Positions 31,199 to 43,890 of a stretch of DNA of 64,000 nucleotides are shown here, piece by piece. The stretch's first letter is position 1, and the number at the start of each line of letters is the position of its first letter. The translations under genes and the position numbers were made by a program. The notes under the pieces were generated by a model, which saw only the letters and a program-made list of their open reading frames with translations, did not search any database and was not told the origin of the DNA. The DNA lies in assembly GCA_964019415.1 (NCBI GenBank), contig OZ025872.1:8076322-8140321 (forward strand), given 5' to 3'. Source of the DNA: Ianthella basta. Its lineage: Eukaryota; Porifera; Demospongiae; Verongiida; Ianthellidae.

Positions 31199-34100
31199 CG
31201 CTACTATTTCATGAACAGGCAGTTAAGTGTCTGCTATCCAACAGTATGACTGTTGCATTGTACAAGACTCTTATATTTGGATCATCTTTATGAACTAATA
31301 GACAACGAGCGATAGGTGCTCCCTTGTATTACAGCCATGCCACTGAGATGACATTGGTCCTCTTACCATGCTGTGTAGATGGTGGTCCCTGTGCACCTGC
31401 ATGGACTGTATAATTATGCATGCACTATCTTTAGTAATTCAATTCCGACTGTACTTGATTACACCTGATGATCGATGTATTGAGCTTGCTTATTTTGTAA
31501 TGCTATGTGCATATGTACATCTTGCATGCTCTGTATACAGTGTCTAGTCAAGCTTAGCATGGATTCCCCAAGTGCTTATGGCTGTTTGGCAGGGTTATTA
31601 ATTTCTTCCACAGTCAACTAAGCATTATTGCTCACCACGGGTGCTATAGCTAATTAGCTCTTCCTGCTAGCACCTCTGAACAAGCATAACAGCTTGGCAG
31701 TACTTGCTTTAGGCTTTAAAATTTAAGTTGCTTGTACCATGCGTATGTGGTGATGCCGTGCAAATCCTGCAGTGTGCACTTGCAATTATTATTGCTGTAA
31801 AGAACGTGTACTTGCACTTTGTACTTCCTAGTATTTGCAAAGTGGGTTCTGCCCAGAATGTTGGTTCTACTGCACAAGTGTTTTTGTAGAAGTTCCAGGA
31901 TGAGGAAGCTCCCTGAAGCTGCTGAGAAGAGTGAATTTGAAGTTTGTGTGACATCTATAACTATATATAGTATAGCTACTGCTCTCTTATATTATATACA
32001 ACCATGCCATTGAGAGGACTTTTGTCTCCTTACCATTTTTGTGTAGATCTTTATCCCTGTGTACCTGCATGGACTGTAGTAATGCACATGCATGCCTATA
32101 TTGTTATACTATTCTGGAAATTATTATGACCAGTTGGGTGAGAGAATAAGAATATGAAGTAATTCAATTGCTACTGTATTATTATGCCTGAAGATGATGG
32201 ATTGACCTTGCCTTCCATCAATTACAGAATCATATGCATGAACATGAGCAGTGTATATTTTCAACTACACATTCTCAATGTGCATTTGGCTGATTGGTAT
32301 TGCAATTGGCTTCTACTGGCTAAGTAAACATTGCCGTTTGCCGTAATTGCAGTTGTAGCAGATTAAATTTTCCTGTTAGCACCTCTGAAACAGCCTTGTC
32401 TTGCCTGGTAGTACTTGTTGTTGGTAGTGAAGTAAACATATATGGTTGCAAGTTGGTATGGTAATTTGCTTCTTACTGCTCAAGTGGCTGCCGTGGTCCA
32501 AGTGCTGTGGCTAATTAGCTCTTCCTGCTAGCACCTCTGAAACAACCCGTACATGCCTGGCAGTACTTGTTGTTGGCTTCATAAAGCTTTACATTTTACA
32601 CCATGTGTAGAAGCAGTCATGCAGTGTTCACATGTTTGAAAGTATTATATATTGCTGCAAAGAATGTGTATATGCACTTTGCACGTACTTCCTGGTGTGC
32701 AGCTGCAAGTCTCTTTTATACACATACATAAAAGTGTTCTTATGAAACGAGAATAGCTGAACCTTATTTTGTTCATGTTGACATAAAGGCATGACCAATA
32801 TTGGACATACAGTGGGTTGCAATTTCATTACTGCAAGCATGCATGGTTTGTAGAGCTGAGCCAGACTACATCTTTGAATCTAGATAAATTGTGCCAACAT
32901 TCATGTTCATGAACTCCTAAAGATATGTGAGATTCTGGGATCAATTTTTTCAACTTGTCACCATTATTATTCAAAACTGCGGGTAAGTACATACATGTTT
33001 TTGAATGCATCAAAGGTGACGGGTGGGTAGAGGTGACCTCAACACTGCCAAAAAGAATGTTCTGAAGACAAGCAATTTCATGCACAGTTAAAGCCGGGCC
33101 TCAAAAACAAATGGGAAAATATTGATAGATATATTATTCAGGCGTGCAATTACAGTTAGGTTAAGTGAGAGTAAGGGTAAAGTTAAGCATGCAGGTTATC
33201 AAGGTAGTCAGCTGTCTTCTCTCCAGTTTCCCTTACACTATATGCGGAATGATCCCTAGATGATTCGCCGAATCACCTCCCTCTCCAGTTCACTCTTTGC
33301 CTTTGAGCCGGCATCCACAACCTGGTAAAGTTGCATGGTTGAAGCTGGGATATGGTTGAAGCTTCTCAAGCCAAACTCGACAGTGGTGAAAGTAGAGCTG
33401 AGAGTAGTAGACGAGTAGAGACGGTGAGTAGAGACGGTGGTGAGTTCACTACACGTAGTACACCATTCTCCTGCAGGCTGAATTAAGAATGATGCTGCTG
33501 ATGGCCTCCTTTGTTAAGTTATGTATACACAGCCCTTAAGTTAGTGATTTTGGAAGAAGTTTGTTTGGCTGGGTATTAGTGTCAGAAGGGGTAATCCCCA
33601 GAGTTCACCAACGAAAGCGAATCTCATAGTTCACCAAAAGTTTCAACACTGATGAAGGCAGGAGTGAGTTGCTGATACGTTTGGTGAAAGTAAACATTAA
33701 ATTTTGATAGGTGAAGTCTATAGATTACCCCCTCCCACTGGCAATCTCTTAATTGTCCTTCCATGCATGTGCACACAAGCTGCCTTAATTGCACAAGTAG
33801 TACATGACCTCTGGTAGCAGCTTTGATTCAGCACAAAGCAACCAGCGAACATGTGGTCTTGCAATTGTGCACTCTTGCATGAAGCATGGATGCCAGTGTA
33901 GTTCCTTGTTGACCAAGCATTGTTTGGGTGACATTGTAATAATGTATGATTGATCTCTTCAGAAGCTACACCTGAACATTGTACAGTCATTACTTTATAG
34001 TCACCAGTAGTCTAGTGTGCTAGACTAAGCCACCAGATGCTAAACTTACTTTAAGTGTCCAAACTTATGATTTGAATTTGGAGAGCATCTGGTGATACCA

Positions 34101-34658
34101 TGGTTTGCATGTATATTATATGACTTTACAGAAAGACTCACTCTTTTGCACTACTCATTAATATTAAAGCATGCATGCAGTACAGTTATGGCTATCTTGC
34201 GTTTAATTGTTAGTGCCTCTACATCTACTTTCAGAGTGCTTTCTAACCACAAACCTCAACAAAGTTATTCATGACATATTTTACATCATATGCCATAAAT
34301 GGCAACTGCCACTCACAGGCAGTCTATAAGGGCAGGTTTGTTTCCACTTGCTTGCAGAACTGCAAGCCCTAGCTGATACGAAAGAAGACAGCAACTAAAG
34401 TTTCCCAAAGAAACCTCTTACTGTTGAGTAAGTATACCTGTCAGACTTACAACATTTATTGATTTGTCTTACAGGTGGAGCAAATAGGAGTGTATAGAGA
34501 TTCTTTCATCACAAACTGGAAAACCCAATACTTGCCTATTGATTATTACTATAATGTTAGCTCCATTAGGTCCAATAGCCAATGCACCTAATGCCATTCA
34601 CCTATGTTTATCTATCATGTTTGCCACAGGTAGAAAGCATACTAGCATTTCATCCAGG

Positions 34659-37130
34659 ATGCCCCTTTTCATTGAGGCTTTGATCGCAGTGCTTACTGCC
34701 TCGTTCTTGCTGACCTTCCAAGGTTGCCTTGGATTTGACAGAGACCTCAGGTGTGACTGATACTGCACTCGCAATGTTGCATATATACTGATACAGCTAA
34801 TTATACTCTGATTGGTCTGCTAAAGTTTTGTATACAAGGGTATATCTAGTGCTAATTAGTCACAAAGGGCAAAGCGAGAAATGCAATTTTATAGCCAGTT
34901 TCTACTCAGTAAACTAGATTAGAGTACTACTAGGTTGATCCTAACAGGTTGTCAATGTATCTTCTGAGTTGAGAAGAATGGCTGCATGTTAACATTTCTG
35001 CCATAGCATGCATCTTCAACAGAGTAAAGGCAACTTCAAATATATTACAGCTCTATTTGATATTTCCAATGCAATGCCATAATAATTGTAAAGTACTCCA
35101 ATTGCAAAAGCTGCCTGACATGCAGTGGTACGTTGCTAGCACATGCTGTATAGTTGTCTATGCAATGTATCAGGCAGCACTACCGTGCTGTCTATGTAGG
35201 GATGGCGGTGGTTGTTTGTATGCTGTAATACTAACGAAACGTAGCGCCATTACCATATGCAGCTGAAAACTGGCAAAATAGGCGGCCCATAAATTGTACC
35301 AATGCACGAGAAAGGCAGAAAGTGTGCCAATACTACAAGGGAATCAGCCTGTGAACATCTCGAACACAACATTGCAGCACTCCAAGAAGCAGTGAGAAAA
35401 CATAAACTTTGGAATCAACTGGGAAAAGGCAAGCATCATGGTGGTCAGCAAGGAGTCTATAGAGTGTAACATCGAAGTTAAAGGGCACAGTGTGAAGATT
35501 GTACCTAGGAGTACAGTTTAGTGCACACAGAAGGATGGAAAGCATTGACAGAAGAATTGGTATTGCAACAAGTGCTGTTGGGGCAATGCAGAGAGAAACT
35601 AGTAGACATATGGTTGTGAATTATGAGTGTTGAGAGAGAGGGAATGACCAGGATGCAGGCATCAGAAATGAGTGTATTAAGGAAGGTAGCAGGCTAGACT
35701 GTATTAGAAATGAGGAGATTAAATGTAGATTACAGCAGAGATCAATAGTGGACGCTGTGAAGGAGAGAAGAGGGAAGTGGCAGGTTAAAGTAATTGAGAA
35801 GACTGGAAGTCTAGCTGAATAAGTAATGACAAGAGAGGTGGAAGGAAGAAGACCCAGGGGAAGACCTAGGCACTGATGGAGGGATAAATTTTGACTCAAT
35901 AAGCATTTTGCTAACTATTGTCTGTTACTGTTACTGTTAACACTTACTTCATTGTTCTAGAATGACCCCTAGCCTGGAGATAAACGTTCTATAATGATGG
36001 CAATGATGATGATAATGGTGAGGGCTAACCTATATATTCCATAATGAAAATGTGCACTCCTGTATTATGGAAAGGAACTTTGGCATTTCTAGTATTAGCT
36101 ATTCCTTTGCTAACAGCAACAGCTCACAAACTATACGTATCAGGAAAAAGAAACTTTGCCACTGTATTTTGCTAATCTAGATTGGCTATATAGCCATACC
36201 TTTGTAGGTTAGATACGAGCAGTTCCACAACTGGAATGTTCCAGCCTTTAGGTGACATTGCTACAAGTAGGACAGCTTTTTATGATAACAAGTAGATATA
36301 TTTAAGTGCAGTTGTCTGCATACTCCTGCTTCAGTATTGGATCAACACATTTGATAGCACAGCCCTGTCATTAGCTCAGCAGCAATATATTGTATTTAAG
36401 CAGTCCATATGCAATGCGCTTAGAATAAGTATGCATGCATTCATTGGAAAAGAAACAGCCACCTTTACTTGCTAGTATTATTCTAATTTGTTCACACAGA
36501 TGCAAATGTGGTCCTGGAGATTGGGTCAAGATTGGTTCTCTCAATCCACTAGACTCATGTCCATCTGGATTCATGTCTGAAAACATTGGTGGAGCTCAGG
36601 TGTGCTGGAAGAAGGAGAAAGGGTGCACATCATTCTCCTTTGAAGCCGGACAAGACTACAGAGCTGTCTGTGGTGTCGCTACAGCTTATGCTTATGGCAG
36701 TCCAGATGCATTTGGTTCACCAGACGAGACCATAGATGAAGCATATGTTGATGGAATTTCCATCACCTACGGCAGCCCTCGTCAGCACCTTTTCACTTAT
36801 GCAGCTGCTTATGAGTTTGAGAAGTGTCCTTGCAAGGGAGGGCCGACTGAACCTGCATTTGTAAATAACAACGCATACTGTGGAGACAAAGTACTGGCTC
36901 CTGGGGAGCAATGGGAGAGGAAGTGGTACCCCAACACTGTTTTGTGGCATGCCGCATCTGATTGCTCAGATGATGATATAACTTGCCGTGATGACTATCG
37001 TCCTTGGTTCAGTGTTGAGACAGCCAGCAGCACTTCTGATGCTGTTGAAATTCGTTCCTGTCAGGATCAAGCTTACGACGATGAAGCAATTGGGATTGCC
37101 AGCATGGAGATCTATATCAGAGTGGATTGA
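34659..37130 (+). CDS. secreted Cys-rich protein, array copy 1
   Basis: Two coding exons: 34659-34750 and 36500-37130, joined in phase 2 (donor AG|GTGTGA, acceptor CACAG|A), give 240 aa. Exon 1 encodes a clean signal peptide (MPLFIEALIAVLTASFLLTF). Exon 2 encodes one compact domain with about 12 Cys: GDWVKIGSLNPLDSCPSGF, VCGVATAYAYGSPDAFG, IDEAYVDGISITYGSPRQHL then FTYAA, KCPC, LWHAASDC, PWFSV, TSDAVEIRSC, and C-terminal MEIYIRVD. I know this domain from unnamed secreted proteins of sponges, cnidarians and lancelets; its function is not established. A non-coding 5' exon probably ends in TTGA|GTAAGTA at about 34429 and rejoins at an acceptor near 34474. A LINE fragment sits in the coding intron. 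This copy appears intact. Confidence 0.85.
35342..35895 (+). mobile_element. LINE fragment in unit 1 intron
   Basis: Plus-strand blocks related to the C-terminal part of a non-LTR reverse transcriptase, broken by stops. It is shorter than in units 2 and 3: the segment matching 40745-41225 is deleted. Ends near GGAAGACCTAGGCACTGATGG, which encodes an RGRPR-like stretch typical of the LINE C-terminus. Confidence 0.65.
36044..36175 (+). CDS. short signal-peptide-like ORF, unit 1 only
   Basis: An ATG opens 43 codons beginning MKMCTPVLWKGTLAFLVLAI and continuing with small hydrophobic residues up to TATA, a convincing secretion signal, then stops. In units 2 and 3 the ATG is GTG and a 2-bp insertion breaks the frame. 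Its splice phase does not fit the downstream large exon. It could be a decayed alternative first exon. Evidence is only the signal-like sequence. Confidence 0.25.
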   Translation: MKMCTPVLWKGTLAFLVLAIPLLTATAHKLYVSGKRNFATVFC

Positions 37131-37809
37131 GCAGGCAGTTTAGAACATTGCAGCTAGTGTTAGGCATAACGTGTGGCATTGCTTACCATAATTCTTAGGA
37201 TATAGGCCTTTCATTTCTTTACCCAATATATTATTACCAGAACAGTATAACTAGCTATTCCATTACTATATTGAAGCTGCTGAAGCTTGCCACTTTTAGT
37301 GTAGACCATTTATTCTGCAATATGCTGTGAAGTCAAATGTTGCTCTATAATTTGTAACTGCTCTTGTAGTGATGATATTCGTAATGGCCTCCAACTTGGG
37401 TCAGCAGTTCCTCACTTACCTGCTCGCTTACCTTACTGCCAGGGATGTGTTTAAGTACAGTATATATGCTTTACATAAAGTATATAGCAGCAAAGATTGA
37501 TTGGCTTGTACATCAAATCTTGACAGCACATGATGCTCAGTACAGCCATCATCACATGATTCGCAGAAAGTTTCAATTAATCAAAATATACTGCACAACT
37601 TTGCATGGTCTCCATGGTAACATGTATATAGGTATCAGTAATGCTAAAAGCAAAGGTTGTCAAAATATATGGTAGAATGACGTAGCACTGCAAAGAGACT
37701 TGTCCACCCTGATTCAAAAGAACACAGATTGTGCTTTCACCATGTAAGTTAAAGCCATATATATGTTCCGTAGGGTACTTTCATACAGCCATCTTCGCTG
37801 CTAGTATTT

Positions 37810-37962
37810 CACCTATAGTTAGAATGCGTGAACAATATACAATCTTGCTATGGAAAAAGATCATGATTTTTGTATTCTGCATGATCGGTCAACTTGTGCT
37901 GGGTCATGATGCACCTAAGAATGTCAACCACAGTCACAAGAGTATATTTTCAAGCCACTAAT
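37810..37962 (+). CDS. signal-peptide-like short ORF, 3' of copy 1
   Basis: Reads MREQYTILLWKKIMIFVFCM then IGQLVLGHDAPKNVNHS and stops soon after. A matching ORF is in unit 2 (about 43728-43868) and a longer, still open version in unit 4 (55887-56069). A four-base deletion in units 1 and 2 relative to unit 4 causes the early stop. This may be the remains of a first exon of a neighbouring small secreted gene. Low confidence. Confidence 0.25.
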
Positions 37963-40475
37963 GAATGACTACTAGAAGTTGGGCTGGGTGTGGTTGTCTT
38001 AATCCTACCATGTTTCGTGACGTTCCATCCAGAATTGAAAGAGAATATCCCGAACAACGAAAATGTGCGTTACGTTTATTGTAATAAGATGACCAGTTGT
38101 TGACCAGACCAGTGTAATTATAATAATCCATGACCAGTTGGTACTGTACTATTATGCATGAAGATGACGGATTGATCTTGCCTTCTATCAATCGCAACAT
38201 CATATGCATGAACATGAGCAGTGGCATTTGGCTGATTGGTATCGTAACTAGATTCTACTGACTGAGTATACATTACCGTTTGCCGTAATTGCTGTTGTAG
38301 CAGATTAGATCTTCCTGTTAGCACCTATGAAACAGCCCAATCCTACCTGGTAGTAGTTGGTGCTGGCAGTGAAGTGAACATGTGTGGCAGCAAGTGGTAT
38401 GGTAATGTGCATCTTAATGCTCACCATGGTCTGAGTGCTATCTTCCTGCTAGCACCTCTGAAACAACCCGTACATGTCTGGCAGTACGCGTTGTTGGCTT
38501 CATTAAGCTTTACATTTAATACCATGTGTAGAAGCAGTCATGCAGCGTTCCCATGTTCGATAGTATTATAATATTATATTGCTGCAATTAATATGTATAT
38601 GCACTTTGCATGTACTTCCTTGTGAGCAGCTACAAGTCTCTCTTTTATGCATACATAAGAGTGTTCTTATGAACTGAGAATAGCTGAACCTTATTTTGTT
38701 TCATGCTGACATAAAGGCATGACCAATATTGGACATATAGTGGGTTGCAATTTCATCACTGCATGCATGCATGGTTTGCAGTGCTGAGCCAGACTACACC
38801 TTTGAATGTAGATAAATTGTGCTAATATCTATGTTCATGAACTCCTACACATGTATGTGAAATTCTGGGATCAATTTTTTCAACTTGTCACCATTATTCA
38901 AAACTGCAGGTAAGTACGTACATGTTTTTGAATGTATCAAAGGTGACAGGTAGGTAAAAGTGACCACGACACTGCCAAAAAGAATGTTCTGAAGACAAAC
39001 ATGCACAGTTAAAGTCAGACCTCAAAAACAAAAGGTAAAATAGATAGAAATATTACTCAGGCGTGCAGTTAGTTAGGTCAGAAGGGGGTCATCCCCAGAG
39101 CTCACAAACGAAAGAGAATCTCACCAAAACTTGCATGAAGCATGGATGCTAGTGTAGTTCCTTGTTGGCCAAGCATGTGCTTGCTTGAGTGACATTGCAA
39201 TAATGTATGATTGATCCTATTGCCTTCAGACGTCACACCTGAACATTGTATAGTCATTACTTTATAGCCACCAGTAGTCTAGTGTGCTAGACTAAGCCAC
39301 CAGATGCTAAACTTCTTTAAGTGTCCAAACGTATGATTTGAATTTGGAGAGCAGCTGGTGATACCATGGTTTCCATGTATTTATGTATGACTGTACAGAA
39401 AGACTCACTCTTTTGCACTACTCATTAATATTAAAGCATGCATGCAGTACAGTTATGACTATATTGCGTTTAATTGTTAGTGCCTCTACAACTACTTTCA
39501 GAGTGCTTTCTAACCACAAACCTCAACAAAGTTATTCATGACTCCTCTATTTTACGTCATATGCCATTAATGGCAACTGCCACTCACAGGAAGACTATAA
39601 GAGCAGGTTTGTTTCCACTTGCTAGCAAATTTGCAGGCCCTAGCTGATACGAAAGAAGACAGCAACCAAAGTTCCCCAAGGAAACCTCTTACTGTTGAGT
39701 AAGTATACCTGTCAGACTTGCAACATTTATTGATTTGTCTTACAGGTTGAAGCAAATAAGAGTGTATAGAGATTCTTTCATCACAATTTGGAAAACCCAA
39801 TACGTGCCCATTGAATATTACTATAATTATATCTCCATTAGATCCAGTAGCCAATGCACCTAATGCCATTCACCTATGTTTATCTATCATGTTTGCCACA
39901 GGTAGAAAGCATACTAGCATTTCATCCAGGATGCCCCTTTTCATTGAGGCTTTGACCGCAGTGCTTACTGTCTCATTCTTGCTGACCTTCCAAGATGCCT
40001 TGGATTTGACAGGGACCTTAGGTGTGACTGATACTGCATTCGCAATGTTGTATACTGATACAGCTAATTGTGCTCTGATTGGTCTGCTACAATTTTGTAT
40101 AAAAAGATATATCTAGTACTAATCAGTCACAAATCTCAAAGAAGGTTGAATACTAGAAATGTAATTCTACAATCAGTTTCTACTCAGTAAACTAGATTAG
40201 AGTACTAGGTTGATCCTAACAGGTTGTGGGTGTATCTTTTGAGTTGAGAGAATGGCTGCATTTTGACATTTCTGCCTTAGTATACATCTTCAATAGAGTA
40301 AAGGCAACTTGAAATAAATTACAGCTCCTTTTGATATTTGCAATGCAATGGCATGATTGTAAAGTGCTCCAGTTGCGAGCTGCCTAACATGCAGTGGTTG
40401 CTAGCGCACGCTGCATGGTTGTCTATACAATGTATCTGACAGCACTATACCGTGCTGTCTATGTATAGGGATGGC

Positions 40476-40575
40476 TCTGAGAAAGGGTTGGTTCTCTAAT
40501 ACCAGCTTCACAACAGGGTTGAAAACCTTGCCGACGCTTCGACCAGATGCTCTGGTCTTCTTCAGGGCAAAGGGC
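40476..40575 (-). mobile_element. 100-bp insertion with hammerhead-like core
   Basis: Present in unit 2 and absent at the same site of units 1 and 3, where GGGATGGC continues directly into GTGGTTGTTTG. On the minus strand 40565-40537 reads CTGAAGA, then A, GACCAG-AGCAT-CTGGTC, then GAAG. The first box fits the hammerhead consensus CUGANGA, helix II pairs perfectly, and the last box is one base from GAAA. Such cores are known at ends of Penelope-like elements and retrozymes. Helices I and III are not obvious, so activity is not claimed. Confidence 0.55.
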
Positions 40576-40744
40576 TGTGGTTGTTTGTATGCTGTAATAC
40601 TAACAAAATGTAGAGCTATTACCGAATGGGGCTGAAAACCGGCGAAAAGGGTTGCCCATAAATTGTACCAATGCATGAGAAAGGTAGAAAGTGTGCGAAT
40701 ACTACAAGGGAATCAGCCTGCTAAGCATCCAGGGAAAGGTTTTT

Positions 40745-41865
40745 GCAAAGGTATATACTCAAGAACTGAGTCCGAAGAGTGACGGAAGAGTGGGTAATGG
40801 AACATCAGGTAGTATAGGGTGTAAAGACTGATTTTTGTGCTGAGGCAATTGGCTGAGCGAATGATTGAGAAGGATGAGAAGATGTATGCAGTTTTTGTGC
40901 ATCTGGAGAAGGCTTACAATAAGGTATGAAGGGAGGAGCTGTGGGAAGTTTTGCAGAGATATGGTGTGTCAGGTGAGTTGCTGAGAACCATAAGGGCAAT
41001 GTACCAGTCATATGTGAGGATAGATAGTGAGGTGATAGATCAAGTGGTTTGAGGTGAGGCAACGGGGTGAGGCAGGGTCGCTCCATGTTGCTGTGCTTAT
41101 GTATTCAACATCTATCTGGATATGGTAGTCAGAGAAGCATTAGACAGTTTCAGGGAGGAGTGACATTGAATGCATGCAAGGTGCAGATATATGACACAGT
41201 CTTGGTTGCTGAAGGAGATGAAGATCTCGAACACAACATTGCAGCACTCCAAGAAGCGATGAGAGAACGAAAACATTGGAATCAACTGGGGGAAGGTAAA
41301 GACCATGGTGGCCGGCAAGGAGCCTATAGAGTGTAACAACGAAGTTAAGGGGCACAGGGTGAAGATTGTACCTAGGAGTACAGTTTAGTGCACACAGGAG
41401 GATGGAAGGAGAACTGCATTGACAGTAGAATTGGTATTACAACAGTTGGTATTGCAACAATTGGTATTGCAACCAGTGCTGTTGAAGCAATGCAGAGTGA
41501 AAGGTATTTAGAAGCAGGGAGTTGACTAAGAATGCGAAAGTGGAAGTGTACAATGTTGACATGTTGTGAATTGTGGGTGTTGAGAGAGTGGGAAAGACCA
41601 GGCTGCAAGCATTAGAAATGAGTACGTGTATTAAGGAAGGTAGCAGGATTTAGTAGGCTAGACTGCATTAGAAATGAGGAGATTAAATGTTGATTACAAA
41701 AGAGATCAATAGTGGACGTTGTGAAGGAGAGAAGAGAGAAGTGGTGGGTTATAGCAATGGAGAAGACTGGAAGCCTAGCTGGAAAAGGTAATGACAGGAG
41801 TGGTGGAAGGAAAAGCCCGAAGGGAAGACCTAGGTGCTGATGGAGAGATGAATTTTGACTCAATA
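40745..41865 (+). mobile_element. LINE reverse-transcriptase remnant in unit 2 intron
   Basis: With stops and frameshifts, the plus strand gives LRQLAERMIEKDEKMYAVF, VHLEKAYNKV, ELWEVLQRYGVSGELLRTI, then FNIYLDMVVREA, DTVLVAEGDEDLEHNIAALQ and, near the end, a GRPR-like block followed by WRDEF. These correspond to non-LTR reverse-transcriptase motifs around and after the catalytic core. Units 1 and 3 carry the same insertion, so it predates the duplication. Confidence 0.8.
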
Positions 41866-41977
41866 AGCATTTTGCTAGCTAATGTCTGTTACTGTAACAG
41901 TTATTATTAACATTAATAACTATTATATTTCATTGTTCTAGAATGACCACTAGCCTGGGGATAAACGTTCTATAATG

Positions 41978-41984
41978 ATGACAG

Positions 41985-42049
<65 letters not shown>

Positions 42050-42050
42050 G
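41978..42050. repeat. (GAT)n microsatellite
   Basis: About 23 GAT trinucleotides. The same site in units 1 and 3 has only short, impure GAT runs, so the expansion is specific to unit 2. Confidence 0.95.
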
Positions 42051-43890
42051 TGAGGTCTAACCTATATCTTCCATAGTGAAAGTGTGCACTCCTGTATAAT
42101 ATGGAAAGCAACTTTGGCATTTCCAGTATTAGCTATACCTTTGCTGACAGCGACAGCTCACAACCCATGCATAGCAGGTAAAAGAAACTTTGTCACTGTA
42201 TTTTGCTACTCTAGATTGGCAATAATATTGTAGCCATACCTTTGTAGGTTAGATAGCTCTACGAGCAGTTCCACAACTGGAAAGTTCCGGCCTTTAAGTG
42301 ACTTTGCTACAAGTAGGATGGCTTTTTATGATAACAGATATGTTTAAGTGCAGTTGTCTGCATACTCCTACTTCATTTTGGATCAAACACATTTGATAGC
42401 ACAGCCCTGTTATTAGCTCATCAGCAGCATATTGTATTTAAGCAGCCTATATGCAAAGCATTTAGAATAAGTATACATTCGTTGGATAAGGAAAAGCCAC
42501 CTTTACTCACTGGTCTCATTTTGATTTTGTTCGCACAGAAGCAATTGTGGTCCAGGAGATTGGGTCAAGATTGGTTCTCTCAATCTACTAGACTCATGTC
42601 CAGATGGATTCATGTCTGAAAACATCGGTGGAGCACAGGTGTGCTGGAAGGAGGAGGCAGGGTGCACATCATTCTTCTTTGAAGCAGGACAAGACTACAG
42701 AGCTGTCTGTGGTGTCGCTACAGCATACAATTATGGCAGTCTAGATGCATTTGGTTATAATTATTCACCCGACCAGACCATTGATGAGGCATATGTTGAT
42801 GGCCATTCCATCACCTTTGGTAGCCCTCGTCAGCACCTTTTCACTTATGCGGCTGAAGTGTCCCTTGGTAGATGTCCTTGTAAGGGAGGACCGACTGGAC
42901 CTGCATTTGTAGGTAACAACTATTACTGTGGAGATCAAGCAAGGGCTTCTGGAGAGGAGTGGGAGAAGAAGTGGTACTCCAACACAGTTTTGTGGCATGC
43001 CGCATCCGATTGCTCAGATTATGATATAACTTGCCGTGATGACTATCGTCCTTGGTTCAGTGTTGAGACAGCCAGCAGCACTTCCGATGCCGTTGAAATT
43101 CGTTCCTGTCAGGATCAAGCTTATGACGACGAAGCACTTGGGATTGCCAGCATGGAGATCTATATCAGAGTGGACTGAGCAGGCAGTTTAGAACATTGCA
43201 GCTAGCGTTAGGCATAACATGTGGCATTGCTCACCATAACTCTTAGGATATAGGCCTTTCATTTCTTTACCCAATACATTATTACCAGGACAGTATAACT
43301 AGCTATTCCATTACTATATTGAAGTTGCTGAAGCTTGCCACTTTAAGTGTAGACCATTTATTTTGCAATGTGCTATGAAGTTGAAAAATTGTTACTCTAT
43401 AATTTGTAACTGCTCTTGTAGTGATGATATTCATGATGGCCTCCAACTCGTGACAGCAGTTCCTCACTTAACCTGCTCACTTGCCTTAGTGCCATGGATA
43501 TTTTTGAATTCAGTATATATGCCATGGTAACATGTATATAGGTATCAGTAATGCCAAATGCAAAGGTTGTTAAAATAATACGGTAGAATGACGTAGCACT
43601 GCAAAGAGACTTGTCCACCCTGGTTCAAAAAACGCAGATTGTGCTTGCACCATGTAAGTTTCAAGCCATATCTTCCTTAGGGTACTTTCATACAGCCATC
43701 TTCGCTGCTAGTATTTCACTTATAGTTAGAATGCGTGAACAATATACAATCTTGCTATGGAAAAGGCTCATGATTTTTGCATTCTGCATGATTGGTCAAC
43801 TTGTGCTGGGTCACATTGCACCTAAGAATGTCAACCACAGTCACAAGAGCATATTTTCAAGCCACTAATGAATGACTACCAGAAGTTGGG

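Larger units (their letters stand above)
31199..37990. repeat. segmental duplication, unit 1
   Basis: First of four related units. It begins with a block (CATGAACAGGCAGTTAAGTG at about 31211) that recurs at 45166. It continues through landmarks shared by all units: the GATGGATTGA...CTTGCCTTCCATCAAT block, the CTTCCTGCTAGCACCTCTGA block, the 5' exon region, the signal exon, a LINE fragment and the large coding exon. The end is set where the GCCACTAATGAATGACTAC sequence recurs in unit 2. Long runs are near-identical to units 2 and 3. Confidence 0.9.
39931..43178 (+). pseudogene. secreted Cys-rich protein, array copy 2, frameshifted signal exon
   Basis: Exons correspond to 39931-40021 and 42539-43178. 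The large exon is fully open and keeps all family motifs (VCGVATAYNYGSLDAFG, IDEAYVDGHSITFGSPRQHL, CPCK, LWHAASDC, SDAVEIRSC, MEIYIRVD). Relative to copies 1 and 3, the signal exon reads CCAAGATGCC instead of CCAAGGTTGCC, a one-base deletion. Using the conserved donor, the frame after the splice then reaches TAG in the large exon within about 20 codons. So copy 2 is probably a recent pseudogene, unless another donor or first exon is used, or the base is a sequencing error. The long intact second exon argues that any loss is recent. Confidence 0.7.
37991..43890. repeat. segmental duplication, unit 2
   Basis: Collinear with unit 1 from about 32150 onward but lacking its first 900 bp. Contains the signal exon, a longer LINE fragment, a (GAT)n run and the large exon. 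Differences from units 1 and 3 include a 100-bp insertion at 40476-40575. Confidence 0.88.
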
